This document shows positions 1 through 7,986 of a stretch of DNA of 50,440 nucleotides, piece after piece. Below the pieces are notes generated by a model. That model was not told the origin of the DNA, did no database searches, and saw only the letters and a list, made by a program, of their open reading frames with translations. Origin of the DNA: Mycetocola reblochoni REB411 (GTDB lineage: Bacteria; Actinomycetota; Actinomycetes; Actinomycetales; Microbacteriaceae); the NCBI RefSeq assembly GCF_900163835.1, contig NZ_FUKR01000057.1:1-50440 (forward strand), in the 5' to 3' direction. Every line of letters begins with the position of its first letter. Within the stretch, counting starts at the first letter, position 1. The position numbers were made by a program, and so were the translations under genes.

Positions 1-14
1 GGCAGGGGCCGGGG

Positions 15-1007
15 ATGGGGACGGTGACGCTCTCCGGCGGTCCCGAGACGACGGCGCCCGGCCGCTACTCGCTCATCGCCGAGGACGGGACGCGCTACCT
101 CGTCGGCGACCTCGTGCGCCGAGTGCCGGGGGGAGCCGTCCGGGCACTTCTCGGCACGCCGCCGCCGCCCGGTCCCGGCTACCGCCTGAGCGCGTACTAC
201 TACTCCCGGCCGGACGACGCCGGCGTCACCGGCAGCCTCGTCGACGTCCCCACACCGCTCGGACCGATGCCGGCCTGGCTCGTGCCCGCCGGCGACGGGC
301 GCCGCTGGGCCGTGGTCGTCCACGGCAGGGGGGCGCTGCGCGAGGAGGGACTCCGCTCCGCGCCGATCTGGGCGGCCCACGGCATCACCGCCCTCTACGT
401 GTCGTACCGCAACGATCCCGACGGCATCCCGAGCAGGGACGGACGCTACGGGCTCGGCAGCACCGAGTGGCGCGATGTCGACGCCGCCATCGGCTACGCC
501 AGGACGCACGGCGCCACGGAGGTGATCCTGATGGGCTGGTCGATGGGGGGAGCGATCAGCTTCCAGACCCTGCTGCACGGGAGCAACCGCGAGCTGATCA
601 CCGGGATGGTGCTCGACTCTCCCGTCGTCGACTGGACGGACGTCATCCGATTCCAGGCCACCCTCAACCGGCTGCCGCGCGTCATCGGAGCGGCGGCGGC
701 GCGCAGCCTCGGACGTCGTGCCGCCACACGGCAGGGCCCGGACATCGCGGCGATGGACATGCTCAGGCGTGCCGACGAGATCGACGTCCCCGTGCTGATC
801 CTGCACAGCACGGACGACGGCTTCGTCCCGGCCGAGCCCTCGGCCCGGCTCGCCGAGCTCCGCCCCGAGCTGGTGACCACCCACCTGTTCGCCAACGCGA
901 CGCACACCCGCATCTGGAACGACCAGCCGGAACGCTGGCGTCGCATCATCGACGGCTGGCTGGACAGCACGGGGCTCGGCCGCCCCGGCCCGGCGGCCAC
1001 CGACTAA
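15..1007 (+). CDS. alpha/beta hydrolase family protein (5' end may lie outside window)
   Basis: Serine hydrolase of the alpha/beta fold, probably cytoplasmic; substrate unknown. Visible signatures are an HGRG oxyanion-type motif near residue 103, the nucleophile elbow GWSMGG with Ser176, an acid in STDDGFVP near residue 267, and a C-terminal His near 297 in the segment ATHTRIWN, in the canonical Ser-Asp-His order. About 75 residues precede the first core strand, longer than a minimal hydrolase. The frame stays open to the left edge, so the ATG used here may be internal to a longer gene. It ends about 50 bp before the zapE-like gene on the same strand. The fold assignment is safe; the reaction (esterase, peptidase or other) cannot be told from the sequence. 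Confidence 0.85.
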   Translation: MGTVTLSGGPETTAPGRYSLIAEDGTRYLVGDLVRRVPGGAVRALLGTPPPPGPGYRLSAYYYSRPDDAGVTGSLVDVPTPLGPMPAWLVPAGDGRRWAVVVHGRGALREEGLRSAPIWAAHGITALYVSYRNDPDGIPSRDGRYGLGSTEWRDVDAAIGYARTHGATEVILMGWSMGGAISFQTLLHGSNRELITGMVLDSPVVDWTDVIRFQATLNRLPRVIGAAAARSLGRRAATRQGPDIAAMDMLRRADEIDVPVLILHSTDDGFVPAEPSARLAELRPELVTTHLFANATHTRIWNDQPERWRRIIDGWLDSTGLGRPGPAATD

Positions 1008-1058
1008 CCTGGAACGCGCCGGTTCGGAGCCGGCCCTCCGCCGACAGCAAGGACACCC

Positions 1059-2108
1059 GTGAGCCCGCAGCCCCTGGTCAGCACCGTCCGCCTCACCGAC
1101 CGTACGCCTCAGCTCGGCGGCGATCAGCTGACCGCGAGGCTGGCACCCCCTCCGCAGTTCGCCTCCGCCTCCTTCGACAGCTACATCCCCGACCCCGACC
1201 ACCCCTCCCAGGAGGAGGCGCGCGAGGCCCTGCGGGCGTTCGTCGGGGTCGCGCCGACGGTGAAGCGCGGCCTGTTCTCGCGCCGCAAGGCGCCGGAGGC
1301 GAAGCCGGGCCTGTACCTGGACGGCGGTTTCGGCGTCGGTAAGACACACCTGCTGGCCGCCGCGTGGCACGCGATGCAGGCGAGGCGCAAGTACTTCGGC
1401 ACCTTCATCCAGTACACGGCGCTCGTCGGTGCGCTCGGCTACCGCGGCGCCGTCGACGCGCTGCGCGGCGCGTCCCTGATCTGCATCGACGAGTTCGAGC
1501 TCGACGACCCCGGTGACACGATGGTGATGACCCGTCTGCTCGGTGAGCTGGTCGCCTCGGGCACCCGTGTCGCCGCCACCTCGAACACGCCTCCGAACGC
1601 GCTCGGGGAGGGCCGGTTCGCGGCCGCGGACTTCCTCCGCGAGATCCAGGCGATGTCGGACAGCTTCCACACGATCCGGATCGACGGCGTCGACTACCGG
1701 CGCCGGAGCATCGAGGGCCACGCGCTGTCCACGCCGGACGCGGACTACCCGTCGGCGCTGCGACGCGCGGCGGGCGAGGGCGGCACCGCCTCCGACGACG
1801 ACTTCGACGCCCTCATGGACCACCTGGCGCGGGTGCACCCCTCGGCGTTCGCTGACCTCGTCTCCGGGGTCTCCGCCGTCGGGATCCGCGGGGTCCACCC
1901 CCTGCACGACCAGACGCAGGCGCTCCGCCTCGTCGCACTGATCGACCGCATCTACGACGCGCAGCTGCCGATCGTCGCCACCGGTGACCCGCTCGACACC
2001 GTGTTCGGCGAGGACATGCTCGCCGGTGGGTACCGGAAGAAGTACCTCCGCTGCATCTCCCGCATGCTCGCGTCCACCTCCGTCGCCTCCGCCGCCGACG
2101 CGGACTGA
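1059..2108 (+). CDS. zapE: cell division protein ZapE / AFG1-like ATPase
   Basis: AAA-type P-loop ATPase of the ZapE/AFG1 family, linked in proteobacteria to Z-ring stability and in mitochondria to quality control of respiratory complexes. The Walker A is GGFGVGKT (about residues 89-96) and the Walker B is ICIDEFELDD (about 141-150), the family-typical form with a DEFxxDD core. A basic insert (KRGLFSRRK) sits before the P-loop. At 349 residues the length is normal for the family. The start is GTG at 1059. It follows the hydrolase by about 50 bp and may be cotranscribed. The family call is firm; its role in actinobacteria is less established. Confidence 0.9.
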   Translation: MSPQPLVSTVRLTDRTPQLGGDQLTARLAPPPQFASASFDSYIPDPDHPSQEEAREALRAFVGVAPTVKRGLFSRRKAPEAKPGLYLDGGFGVGKTHLLAAAWHAMQARRKYFGTFIQYTALVGALGYRGAVDALRGASLICIDEFELDDPGDTMVMTRLLGELVASGTRVAATSNTPPNALGEGRFAAADFLREIQAMSDSFHTIRIDGVDYRRRSIEGHALSTPDADYPSALRRAAGEGGTASDDDFDALMDHLARVHPSAFADLVSGVSAVGIRGVHPLHDQTQALRLVALIDRIYDAQLPIVATGDPLDTVFGEDMLAGGYRKKYLRCISRMLASTSVASAADAD

Positions 2109-2170
2109 CCGGGTGTCAGGCGCGGCCGGAGGCCCGCGCTTGCCCACCGTCACCCCCGAACGGGGCCGGG

Positions 2171-2217
2171 GAAACAGCCCTGTTACACGACCCCGACAGC
2201 CGTAACACCCGGGAAAC
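2171..2217 (+). promoter_or_regulatory. two GlnR-like operator boxes upstream of the ammonium channel gene
   Basis: Two half-site pairs with 6-bp spacers are visible: GAAAC-N6-GTTAC at 2171-2186 and GTAAC-N6-GAAAC at 2202-2217. The second matches the published actinobacterial GlnR pattern (GTnAC, six bases, GaAAC) exactly. They lie 100-146 bp upstream of the amtB ATG, where a nitrogen regulator is expected. No AmtR-type palindrome is seen. That GlnR binds here is inference. Confidence 0.6.
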
Positions 2218-2316
2218 ACGGGTACATCGTGCCGGAAACGTGCGAGCGGCATGCTTCCAGGAGCAGGCACTCCACGGAGGGCCGCACCACACAGCCCTCG
2301 ACCCGAAGGAACCGAT

Positions 2317-3549
2317 ATGGATACCGGCAGCATTTCCTGGGGGATCGTCGCCACGGCACTCGTGCTCGTGATGACCCCCGGCGTGGCGTTCTTCTACGGA
2401 GGCCTCGTCAAGGCCAAGAGCGTCATCAGCATGATGATGATGAGCTTCGGAGCCCTCGGCCTGGTGTCGGTGCTCTGGATCCTCTACGGCTACAACATGA
2501 CCAGCGTCGAGGGCGTGTGGTCATTCGCCGGGAACCCCTTCACCGACTTCGGCCTCTCCGGGATGTCCGGCGGCGAGACGGCCAACACCGACCTGCTCGG
2601 CGTCGCCTACGGCTCGACCTTCGCGATCATCACCATCGCGCTGATCTCCGGCGCGATCGCGGACAGGGCGAAGTTCGGCTCCTGGATGCTCTTCGTCGGG
2701 CTGTTCGCCACGCTCGCCTACTTCCCGATCGCCGCGTGGGTCTGGGGCGGCGGCTGGATCATGAACCTCGGCACGACCCTCTTCGGTGAGGATGCGGGCA
2801 TCGAGGTCATCGACTACGCCGGTGGAACGGTCGTGCACCTGAACGCCGGTGCTGCGGCCCTCGCCCTCGCCCTCGTGCTGGGCAAGCGTGTCGGATTCCA
2901 GAAGGGCATCCTCAAGCCGCACAACGTCCCGCTGACCATGCTCGGCGCGTCCATCCTGTGGTTCGGCTGGTTCGGCTTCAACGCCGGCGCCGAATGGCTG
3001 AACGGCCTGGAGAACGTCGGCCTCATCGTCATCAACACCATCGGTGCCACCGCGGCCGCGATCATCGGCTGGCTCGTCGTCGAGAAGCTCAAGGACGGCA
3101 AGGCGACCTCGGTCGGTGCTGCCTCCGGTGCCGTGGCCGGTCTGGTCGCCATCACCCCGGCCTGTGCCAACCTCGCCCCCGGCTGGGCGCTCCTGCTCGG
3201 CATCATCACCGGTGCGCTCTGCGCCCTGGCAGTGGAGCTGAAGTTCAAGTTCGGCTTCGACGACTCGCTCGACGTGGTGGGCATCCACCTGGTCGGCGGT
3301 CTCATCGGAACCGTGTTCCTCGGCTTCTTCGCGACCGGCACCGGCCTCGTGCTCGGCGGCGGCGTGCAGCAGCTGATCGTCCAGGTCATCCCCGTGCTTG
3401 CCGTGATGATCTACTCCTTCGTGGTGGCCTGGGTCATCGGGACGCTCATCCAGAAGACGATCGGCTTCCGGATCACGAACGAGGACGAGCTCGCCGGCGT
3501 CGACACGACGGTCCACGGCGAGGAGGGCTACGCTCTCGACCGCGTCTGA
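2317..3549 (+). CDS. amtB: ammonium transporter
   Basis: Amt/Mep/Rh channel that conducts ammonia/ammonium across the plasma membrane for nitrogen assimilation. The 410-residue product has about eleven hydrophobic segments. The conserved twin pore histidines are visible: His174 in GGTVVHLNAG and His324 in VVGIHLVGG. Other family blocks include TPGVAFFYGGL near residue 20 and WFGWFGFNAG near 215. The ATG at 2317 is chosen because GAAGGA lies just upstream and the protein then begins at the first membrane segment; an upstream ATG at 2251 would add an unconserved stretch. No glnK follows. A strong hairpin ends the unit, and GlnR-like boxes precede it. Confidence 0.95.
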   Translation: MDTGSISWGIVATALVLVMTPGVAFFYGGLVKAKSVISMMMMSFGALGLVSVLWILYGYNMTSVEGVWSFAGNPFTDFGLSGMSGGETANTDLLGVAYGSTFAIITIALISGAIADRAKFGSWMLFVGLFATLAYFPIAAWVWGGGWIMNLGTTLFGEDAGIEVIDYAGGTVVHLNAGAAALALALVLGKRVGFQKGILKPHNVPLTMLGASILWFGWFGFNAGAEWLNGLENVGLIVINTIGATAAAIIGWLVVEKLKDGKATSVGAASGAVAGLVAITPACANLAPGWALLLGIITGALCALAVELKFKFGFDDSLDVVGIHLVGGLIGTVFLGFFATGTGLVLGGGVQQLIVQVIPVLAVMIYSFVVAWVIGTLIQKTIGFRITNEDELAGVDTTVHGEEGYALDRV

Positions 3550-3557
3550 TCGATCGG

Positions 3558-3607
3558 ACGACGCCGACGGGGCGGGATGCGATGGCATCCCGCCCCGTCG
3601 GCGTCGT
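3558..3607 (+). terminator. strong hairpin terminator after amtB
   Basis: A perfect 23-bp inverted repeat (3558-3580 and 3585-3607) with a four-base GATG loop lies 9 bp after the amtB stop. There is no marked U-tract, which is common for actinobacterial terminators. Confidence 0.8.
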
Positions 3608-3770
3608 CGTGCCGGCGCTTGGACTCGGCGGTTCCGCTCGACGGTCCCGCTCGCGTCGGAGAGTGTCGCGTGGGCACACTCCCGCGGCCGGCCGTAACCG
3701 GACCATTGCCGTCTCCGAACGGTCACGGTGACGCAACGCCGTCGTGACGGCGGTCGGCTGTACTCGGAGC

Positions 3771-4535
3771 ATGACCGCACACGACGCAGCACCCACGGCC
3801 CCGACCGTCCCCTCCGTTCCGCGCCGCGTGCTGGTGACCGGCGGGTCGAGGGGGATCGGCGCCGGCATCGTCGGCGGTTTCCTCCGTGCAGGGGACCGGG
3901 TCGTGTACACCGCGACCAGCCCGCGACAGGCGGCGCCCCTCCCGAACGCCAGCTACCTGCCCTGCGACCTCCGCGACGACGCGGCCGCGTCCGAGCTCGT
4001 GCGCGCGGCGACCGGCCTCCTCGGCGGGCTCGACGTCATCGTCCACTGCGCAGGGGTGTACCCGGAGCGTCCGCTGACGCGCATGACGACCGAGGCGTGG
4101 GACGACGTCCTGGCCGTCAACCTGCGCAGCGCCATGACGCTCGTCCGCGAGTCCGTCCCGGCGCTGACCGCGTCGGGCCGCGGAAGGGTCGTGCTCGTCT
4201 CGTCGATCACCGGCCCCGTCACGGGGATCGCCGGCCTGACGCACTACGCGGCGTCCAAGGCGGGCCTGGAGGGCTTCATGCGCGCGGCGGCGCTCGAGCT
4301 GGCCCCACTGGGCATCACGGTCAACGCCATCGCCCCCGGGACGGTGATGACGGACGGCCTCGCCGCACTGTTCACGCCAGCCGAGATCGCGGCGCTCGGC
4401 CAGCGCATCCCCGCCGGCCGGCTCGGCACGCCCGAGGACATCGCCGCCCTCGCGGTCTTCCTCGCGGGTGAGGGCGCGTCGTTCATCACCGGGCAGTCCG
4501 TCGTCGTCGACGGAGGGCAGACGCGGGTGGAGTAG
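3771..4535 (+). CDS. SDR-family NAD(P)-dependent oxidoreductase
   Basis: Classical short-chain dehydrogenase/reductase with a Rossmann fold; likely a cytoplasmic NAD(P)H-dependent alcohol or ketone oxidoreductase. Counting from the ATG at 3771, the cofactor motif TGGSRGIG is at 23-30, the NNAG-equivalent HCAG at 92-95, Asn117 in LAVN, Ser144/145, Tyr159 and Lys163 in the YxxxK block, and the C-terminal GQSVVVDGG. The length of 254 residues is typical. An in-frame ATG at 3744 would add nine residues, but family proteins usually start close to the Rossmann strand. It resembles FabG-like enzymes, but no fatty-acid genes are nearby, so the substrate is unknown. It is convergent with the GntR gene. 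Confidence 0.88.
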   Translation: MTAHDAAPTAPTVPSVPRRVLVTGGSRGIGAGIVGGFLRAGDRVVYTATSPRQAAPLPNASYLPCDLRDDAAASELVRAATGLLGGLDVIVHCAGVYPERPLTRMTTEAWDDVLAVNLRSAMTLVRESVPALTASGRGRVVLVSSITGPVTGIAGLTHYAASKAGLEGFMRAAALELAPLGITVNAIAPGTVMTDGLAALFTPAEIAALGQRIPAGRLGTPEDIAALAVFLAGEGASFITGQSVVVDGGQTRVE

Positions 4536-4550
4536 GACCGAGGGGAGGGC

Positions 4551-4574
4551 CCCGCGGGCTCGTCCGGCCGCGGG
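4551..4574. terminator. possible bidirectional terminator
   Basis: The inverted repeat CCCGCGG/CCGCGGG (4551-4557 and 4568-4574, 10-base loop) lies between the convergent SDR and GntR-family genes and abuts the regulator's stop codon. Confidence 0.45.
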
Positions 4575-4575
4575 A

Positions 4576-5370
4576 CTACTCCGGCCGCGTCGCGACCGCC
4601 GGCTCGACGATCAGCCGGGTCCTATCGCCCCGGAAGACGTCGACCGAGTACTCGATCGGCCTGGCGTCGGCGTCCCGCGCGACCCGGGTCAGCCGCAGCA
4701 TCGGCTGGCCAAGCGAGGCCTCCAGGACGGCCGCGTACGGCTCCGCGGCGAGGACGATCTCGACGCGCTCGGTGATACGGCCGAAGCGGACGCCGTAGGC
4801 GGTCTCGAACAGCTCCCAGAGCGACCCGCCCACGCCGCGCTCGAGCAGGTCGGGGAACCGCTCCAGCGGCACGTACATCGTCTCCCACGACAGCGGGCGC
4901 GCGTCCGCGAGGCGCAGCCGCTCGACCAGGACAACGCCGGCCCCCTCGGCCAGCTCGAGTGCGGCCGCCACCTCGACGTCCGCCCGCTCGATCCGGGTCC
5001 TGAGCACGCGTGTGCCCGCCGTGAACCCCTGGTCGTGGAGCATCGCGGGCACCGCGAGCTTCTGACCCTGCCCCATGCGCCGCTCCAGAACCGGGCCGAT
5101 GGGGTGCTCGAAAGCGTCGCCGGCGAGCGGCCAGTTCGCGTTGGGGTGCAGCGCGAAGGTTCCGCCGCCCCGCCCCGGTTCACGCCGGACCGTGCCCTCG
5201 CTCTCGAGCGCCGCGAGTGCGGCCCTCACCGTGCTCCGGCTCACGCCGAATCGGGTGGACAGCTCCCGCTCCGGAGGGAGCCGTCCACCGTGCATGACGT
5301 GGCCGCGCTCGATCATCGTCCGCAGCCGCGCGGCGACCGACGCGGCGTTCGGTCCGAGCCCCTGTGCCAT
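4576..5370 (-). CDS. GntR/HutC-family transcriptional regulator with UTRA domain
   Basis: DNA-binding repressor or activator with an N-terminal winged helix (about residues 8-75, including PPERELSTRFGVSRSTVRAA) and a C-terminal UTRA ligand-binding domain (about 105-255), total 264 residues. The ATG at 5370 is chosen because the open frame upstream of it overlaps the kinase gene and shows no family similarity. It lies 11 bp downstream of the kinase stop, as the last gene of an aminotransferase-kinase-regulator unit on the minus strand. HutC-type regulators usually sense small metabolites of the pathway they sit beside, so an inducer from this locus is likely. The best operator candidate is the repeated GGACCG region before the aminotransferase gene. 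Confidence 0.88.
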   Translation of the reverse strand: MAQGLGPNAASVAARLRTMIERGHVMHGGRLPPERELSTRFGVSRSTVRAALAALESEGTVRREPGRGGGTFALHPNANWPLAGDAFEHPIGPVLERRMGQGQKLAVPAMLHDQGFTAGTRVLRTRIERADVEVAAALELAEGAGVVLVERLRLADARPLSWETMYVPLERFPDLLERGVGGSLWELFETAYGVRFGRITERVEIVLAAEPYAAVLEASLGQPMLRLTRVARDADARPIEYSVDVFRGDRTRLIVEPAVATRPE

Positions 5371-5381
5371 GGTCGCCCCCC

Positions 5382-6422
5382 TCAGCGGCCCGCGTGGTCG
5401 ACGACGTCGGTGAGGAAGCGGCCGTCGAGGTACGCCGAACCGATCCGGACCGTGTCGGGCACGTAGCTGCCCACCATCGCCGTGTGCTCGGGCGTGCCCT
5501 GACGCGACTCCATCCAGCCGACGAGAAGCAGCCGGCGCAGCATGACCAGCGCGGGGATCACCGCGAGGTCCTCGGCCCGCAACTCCCCGGCCGCGGCATA
5601 CCCGCCGATCCACGCCTCGACCAGCTGTGGGACGGCCGGGTCCGACTCGATGAAGGACAGCGCGCACGCCAGGTCCCACATCAGCCAGGCCGTGCCCGCG
5701 TCGTCGAAGTCGATGACGGTCAGCCGGTCGCCGTGCAGCAGCAGATTCGTCACGGGCAGGTCGCCGTGCAGCAGCGCCGTGCGTCCGCCACGCGCCTCGT
5801 AGTCGGCGATGTCGGTTCGGACGCGCTGCTCGACCCGCTCCAGCAGCTCACGGGTGGCGTCGTCCACCTCGCGGTTGCTCCGCCACGACGCCCACGCCGA
5901 GGCCTCGCCAATGGCCGTGTCGAGGGTCCACTCCATCCGCTCGAAGCCCGCAGGGGCGTTCCACTCCATCGCATGCCGATGCAGCCGGGCGGTCAGTCCG
6001 CCCAGGCGGGCGAAGACCGCCGTCATCACGCTCGGGTCGCCGGAGTCGGGGCTCGTGCCCTCGACGAACTCGAAGACGACGGCGTGCTGCGTGTGGCCGT
6101 CGGCGTTGCGGAAGCTCGCGACGGGCGACCCCGTCGCGCTCGGCCGGATCGCCGGGGTGTCGACCACACCCGCGCTGCGCAGGGCGCTGATCCAGGCGAG
6201 TTCGCCCTCGATCTCCGCCAGACGGCGATACCCGGGGCGGTGGAGGCGCACGACGATGCGCTCGCCCCCGCTCAGCTCGACGATGTAGCTGGCGTTCTCG
6301 GACAGGCTCACCAGCCGGGAATCCACGGCCCGCTCGGTGAGACCGTAGGCGGCCAGCGCCGCGTCGATCCCGCTGACCCAGGCCTCAGCCGTGCCGGGGG
6401 AGCGGAGGGCCGGCGCACTCAT
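5382..6422 (-). CDS. APH-fold phosphotransferase, probable amino-alcohol or hydroxylysine-type kinase
   Basis: Aminoglycoside-phosphotransferase-fold kinase that transfers phosphate from ATP to a small hydroxyl substrate. The Brenner motif HGDLPVTN (His219-Gly-Asp221 to Asn226) and the metal-binding DFD at 238-240 (VIDFDDAG) are both present, so it looks catalytically complete. The product is 346 residues. Its ATG overlaps the aminotransferase stop as ATGA, implying translational coupling. Established precedent: APH-fold hydroxylysine kinase and ethanolamine-type kinases act with class III aminotransferase-fold phospho-lyases. Pairing and coupling here suggest the same two-step use of an amino alcohol or hydroxylated amine. 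A homoserine-kinase-like or choline-kinase-like role is the main alternative; drug resistance is unlikely in this context. Confidence 0.82.
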   Translation of the reverse strand: MSAPALRSPGTAEAWVSGIDAALAAYGLTERAVDSRLVSLSENASYIVELSGGERIVVRLHRPGYRRLAEIEGELAWISALRSAGVVDTPAIRPSATGSPVASFRNADGHTQHAVVFEFVEGTSPDSGDPSVMTAVFARLGGLTARLHRHAMEWNAPAGFERMEWTLDTAIGEASAWASWRSNREVDDATRELLERVEQRVRTDIADYEARGGRTALLHGDLPVTNLLLHGDRLTVIDFDDAGTAWLMWDLACALSFIESDPAVPQLVEAWIGGYAAAGELRAEDLAVIPALVMLRRLLLVGWMESRQGTPEHTAMVGSYVPDTVRIGSAYLDGRFLTDVVDHAGR

Positions 6423-7687
6423 GCGGGCACCGCCAGGGACTCCAGTGTTCCCGTCAACGCGGCGACGGCCTGGTCGACCGTGTCGTCGTCGACCAGCAGC
6501 CCCGGCTTGAACTGGAGCACGACGGGGTCGAGGGTCGAGAAGATCGCCCAGACACCTCGCTCGTAGAGTCCGCGCATGACCGGCTTCGCCCCTCCGATGG
6601 CGGGGGAGAACTCCAGGCCGATCACGAGTCCGTCCTGCCTGATCCCGACGAGTGCGCCGGGGAAGCGGATCATCAGCTCGGCGAAGGCGTCGGCCAGCCG
6701 GGCGCTCTGCCGACGCACGTTCGCCACCGTCTCCGGCGCGGTCACGATGTCGAGGACCTCCAGCGCCACGGCGGCGCCGACCTCCGAACCGCCGAAGGTG
6801 GCCATGTGGGCGAAGCCGTCCACCTCGAGCCAGCCGGCCGCACGGCCGTTCAGCAACGCGGCCGTCACGGGGTAGATGCCCCCGCCGAGGCCCTTGCCCG
6901 TGACGATGATGTCCGGCTGTGCGCCCGATTTGGTGATGGCCCACAGCGCCCCGGTGCGCATGAGGCCCGTCTGCACCTCGTCGGCGATGTACAGCGCCCC
7001 TGTGCGGTGGGCGAGCTCGGCGACGGCCGCCAGGTAGCCCGGGTCCGGCAGCGGGAAGCCGTAGGTCGCCGGGATGGTCTCGAGGATCACCGCGGCGACG
7101 TCGCCGGCGGCGAGGACCTCGGCCATCGCATCGAGGTCGTTGAAGGGGACCTGGACGAACTCGTCCGAGCGGTCGGCGTGGAACAGGCGGGAGAAGCGCT
7201 CATCGCCCGCCCCGATCGACAGTCCGGTGTGCCCGTGGTAGGCCTTGCGGATCGACACGATACGCCGGCGCCCCGTCGCCCACCGGGCGCTCTTGATCGC
7301 GAGATCGACGGACTCGCCGCCGCTCGAGCCGAACACCACCTTCTCGATGCCCTCGGGTGCGGTGCGGACGAGTTCCCTCGCCAGGGCCGTCCTCGCCACG
7401 GCGGGGAAGTGGTGGTTGCCGACGTCGGCGTGCTCGAGCGCGCGCGTCAGCGCGGCGATCGCCCGGGGGTTGCGGTGGCCGATGTTGTACGTGCCGCCGT
7501 TCAGGTGCATGTCGATGAGCCGGTGGCCGTCGAGGTCGGTCAGGACGTACCCCTCTCGCTCGCCGATCACCAGGGGGATTCCCTCGTCCTGCCAGAACGC
7601 CGTCTTGTCCGGGTTCCAGTACCGCTTGGCGTCGTCCAGGACCTCCTGCTTCGAGGAGTATCCGTAGTCGGAGAGGGGGAAGGCCAT
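6419..7687 (-). CDS. PLP-dependent class III aminotransferase-fold enzyme, candidate phospho-lyase
   Basis: Fold-type I PLP enzyme of the class III (omega) aminotransferase group, 422 residues. The PLP phosphate-binding region GSSGGES (120-126), the PLP-pyridine Asp236 in IADEVQTG and the Schiff-base Lys265 in IVTGKGLGGG are visible. The ATG at 7687 has a good purine-rich Shine-Dalgarno (GAAAGGGA) and gives the expected N-terminus; the longer open frame upstream crosses the intergenic operator region. It is first in an operon with the APH-fold kinase and a GntR-type regulator. It may be a true transaminase (GABA or diamine type) or an ammonia/phosphate-eliminating lyase like ETNPPL/PHYKPL. 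The kinase partner favours the second, as inference. Confidence 0.85.
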   Translation of the reverse strand: MAFPLSDYGYSSKQEVLDDAKRYWNPDKTAFWQDEGIPLVIGEREGYVLTDLDGHRLIDMHLNGGTYNIGHRNPRAIAALTRALEHADVGNHHFPAVARTALARELVRTAPEGIEKVVFGSSGGESVDLAIKSARWATGRRRIVSIRKAYHGHTGLSIGAGDERFSRLFHADRSDEFVQVPFNDLDAMAEVLAAGDVAAVILETIPATYGFPLPDPGYLAAVAELAHRTGALYIADEVQTGLMRTGALWAITKSGAQPDIIVTGKGLGGGIYPVTAALLNGRAAGWLEVDGFAHMATFGGSEVGAAVALEVLDIVTAPETVANVRRQSARLADAFAELMIRFPGALVGIRQDGLVIGLEFSPAIGGAKPVMRGLYERGVWAIFSTLDPVVLQFKPGLLVDDDTVDQAVAALTGTLESLAVPA

Positions 7688-7726
7688 GATGTCCCTTTCG
7701 TCGGGGTGGTGTGCCCTCCCAGCTAA

Positions 7727-7853
7727 GGACCGGGGTGTTTCGCGACCGTTTCGGGACCGTTGTCGGACCGAGAAGAAATCGGTCCGCCATCGGTCCGGCT
7801 CCGGTCGCGAGGGCCTGTCGCGCCGGGCGGGCGGTCCGACCGGAAGCGGACCG
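7727..7853. promoter_or_regulatory. repeated GGACCG/CGGTCC operator region between divergent catabolic genes
   Basis: Seven exact GGACCG or CGGTCC hexamers occur in 127 bp, starting at 7727, 7754, 7765, 7780, 7791, 7832 and 7848. Two neighbours are spaced 11 bp apart twice (7754/7765 and 7780/7791). A perfect palindrome CGGACCGA-N7-TCGGTCCG spans 7764-7786. The cluster lies between the divergently transcribed aminotransferase and permease genes and probably controls both. The nearby GntR/UTRA protein is the obvious candidate ligand, but this is inference. Confidence 0.6.
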
Positions 7854-7986
7854 AAGCTGTGACCGAGAGGTAATCGCCCGGGCACGGCGCCGGAAACGCG
7901 GGCTGGCGACAATCGACACACCCCGACGATCCGACACCGGTCGGGGACGCCACGCACCTCCGTCCGCTGCACCAGAGGAGACACCC

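Noticed and set aside
2521-3792. 423-residue open frame antisense to amtB
   Set aside because: It lies fully opposite a gene with clear Amt motifs and reads as low-complexity Arg/Gly/Asp-rich sequence typical of high-GC antisense frames.
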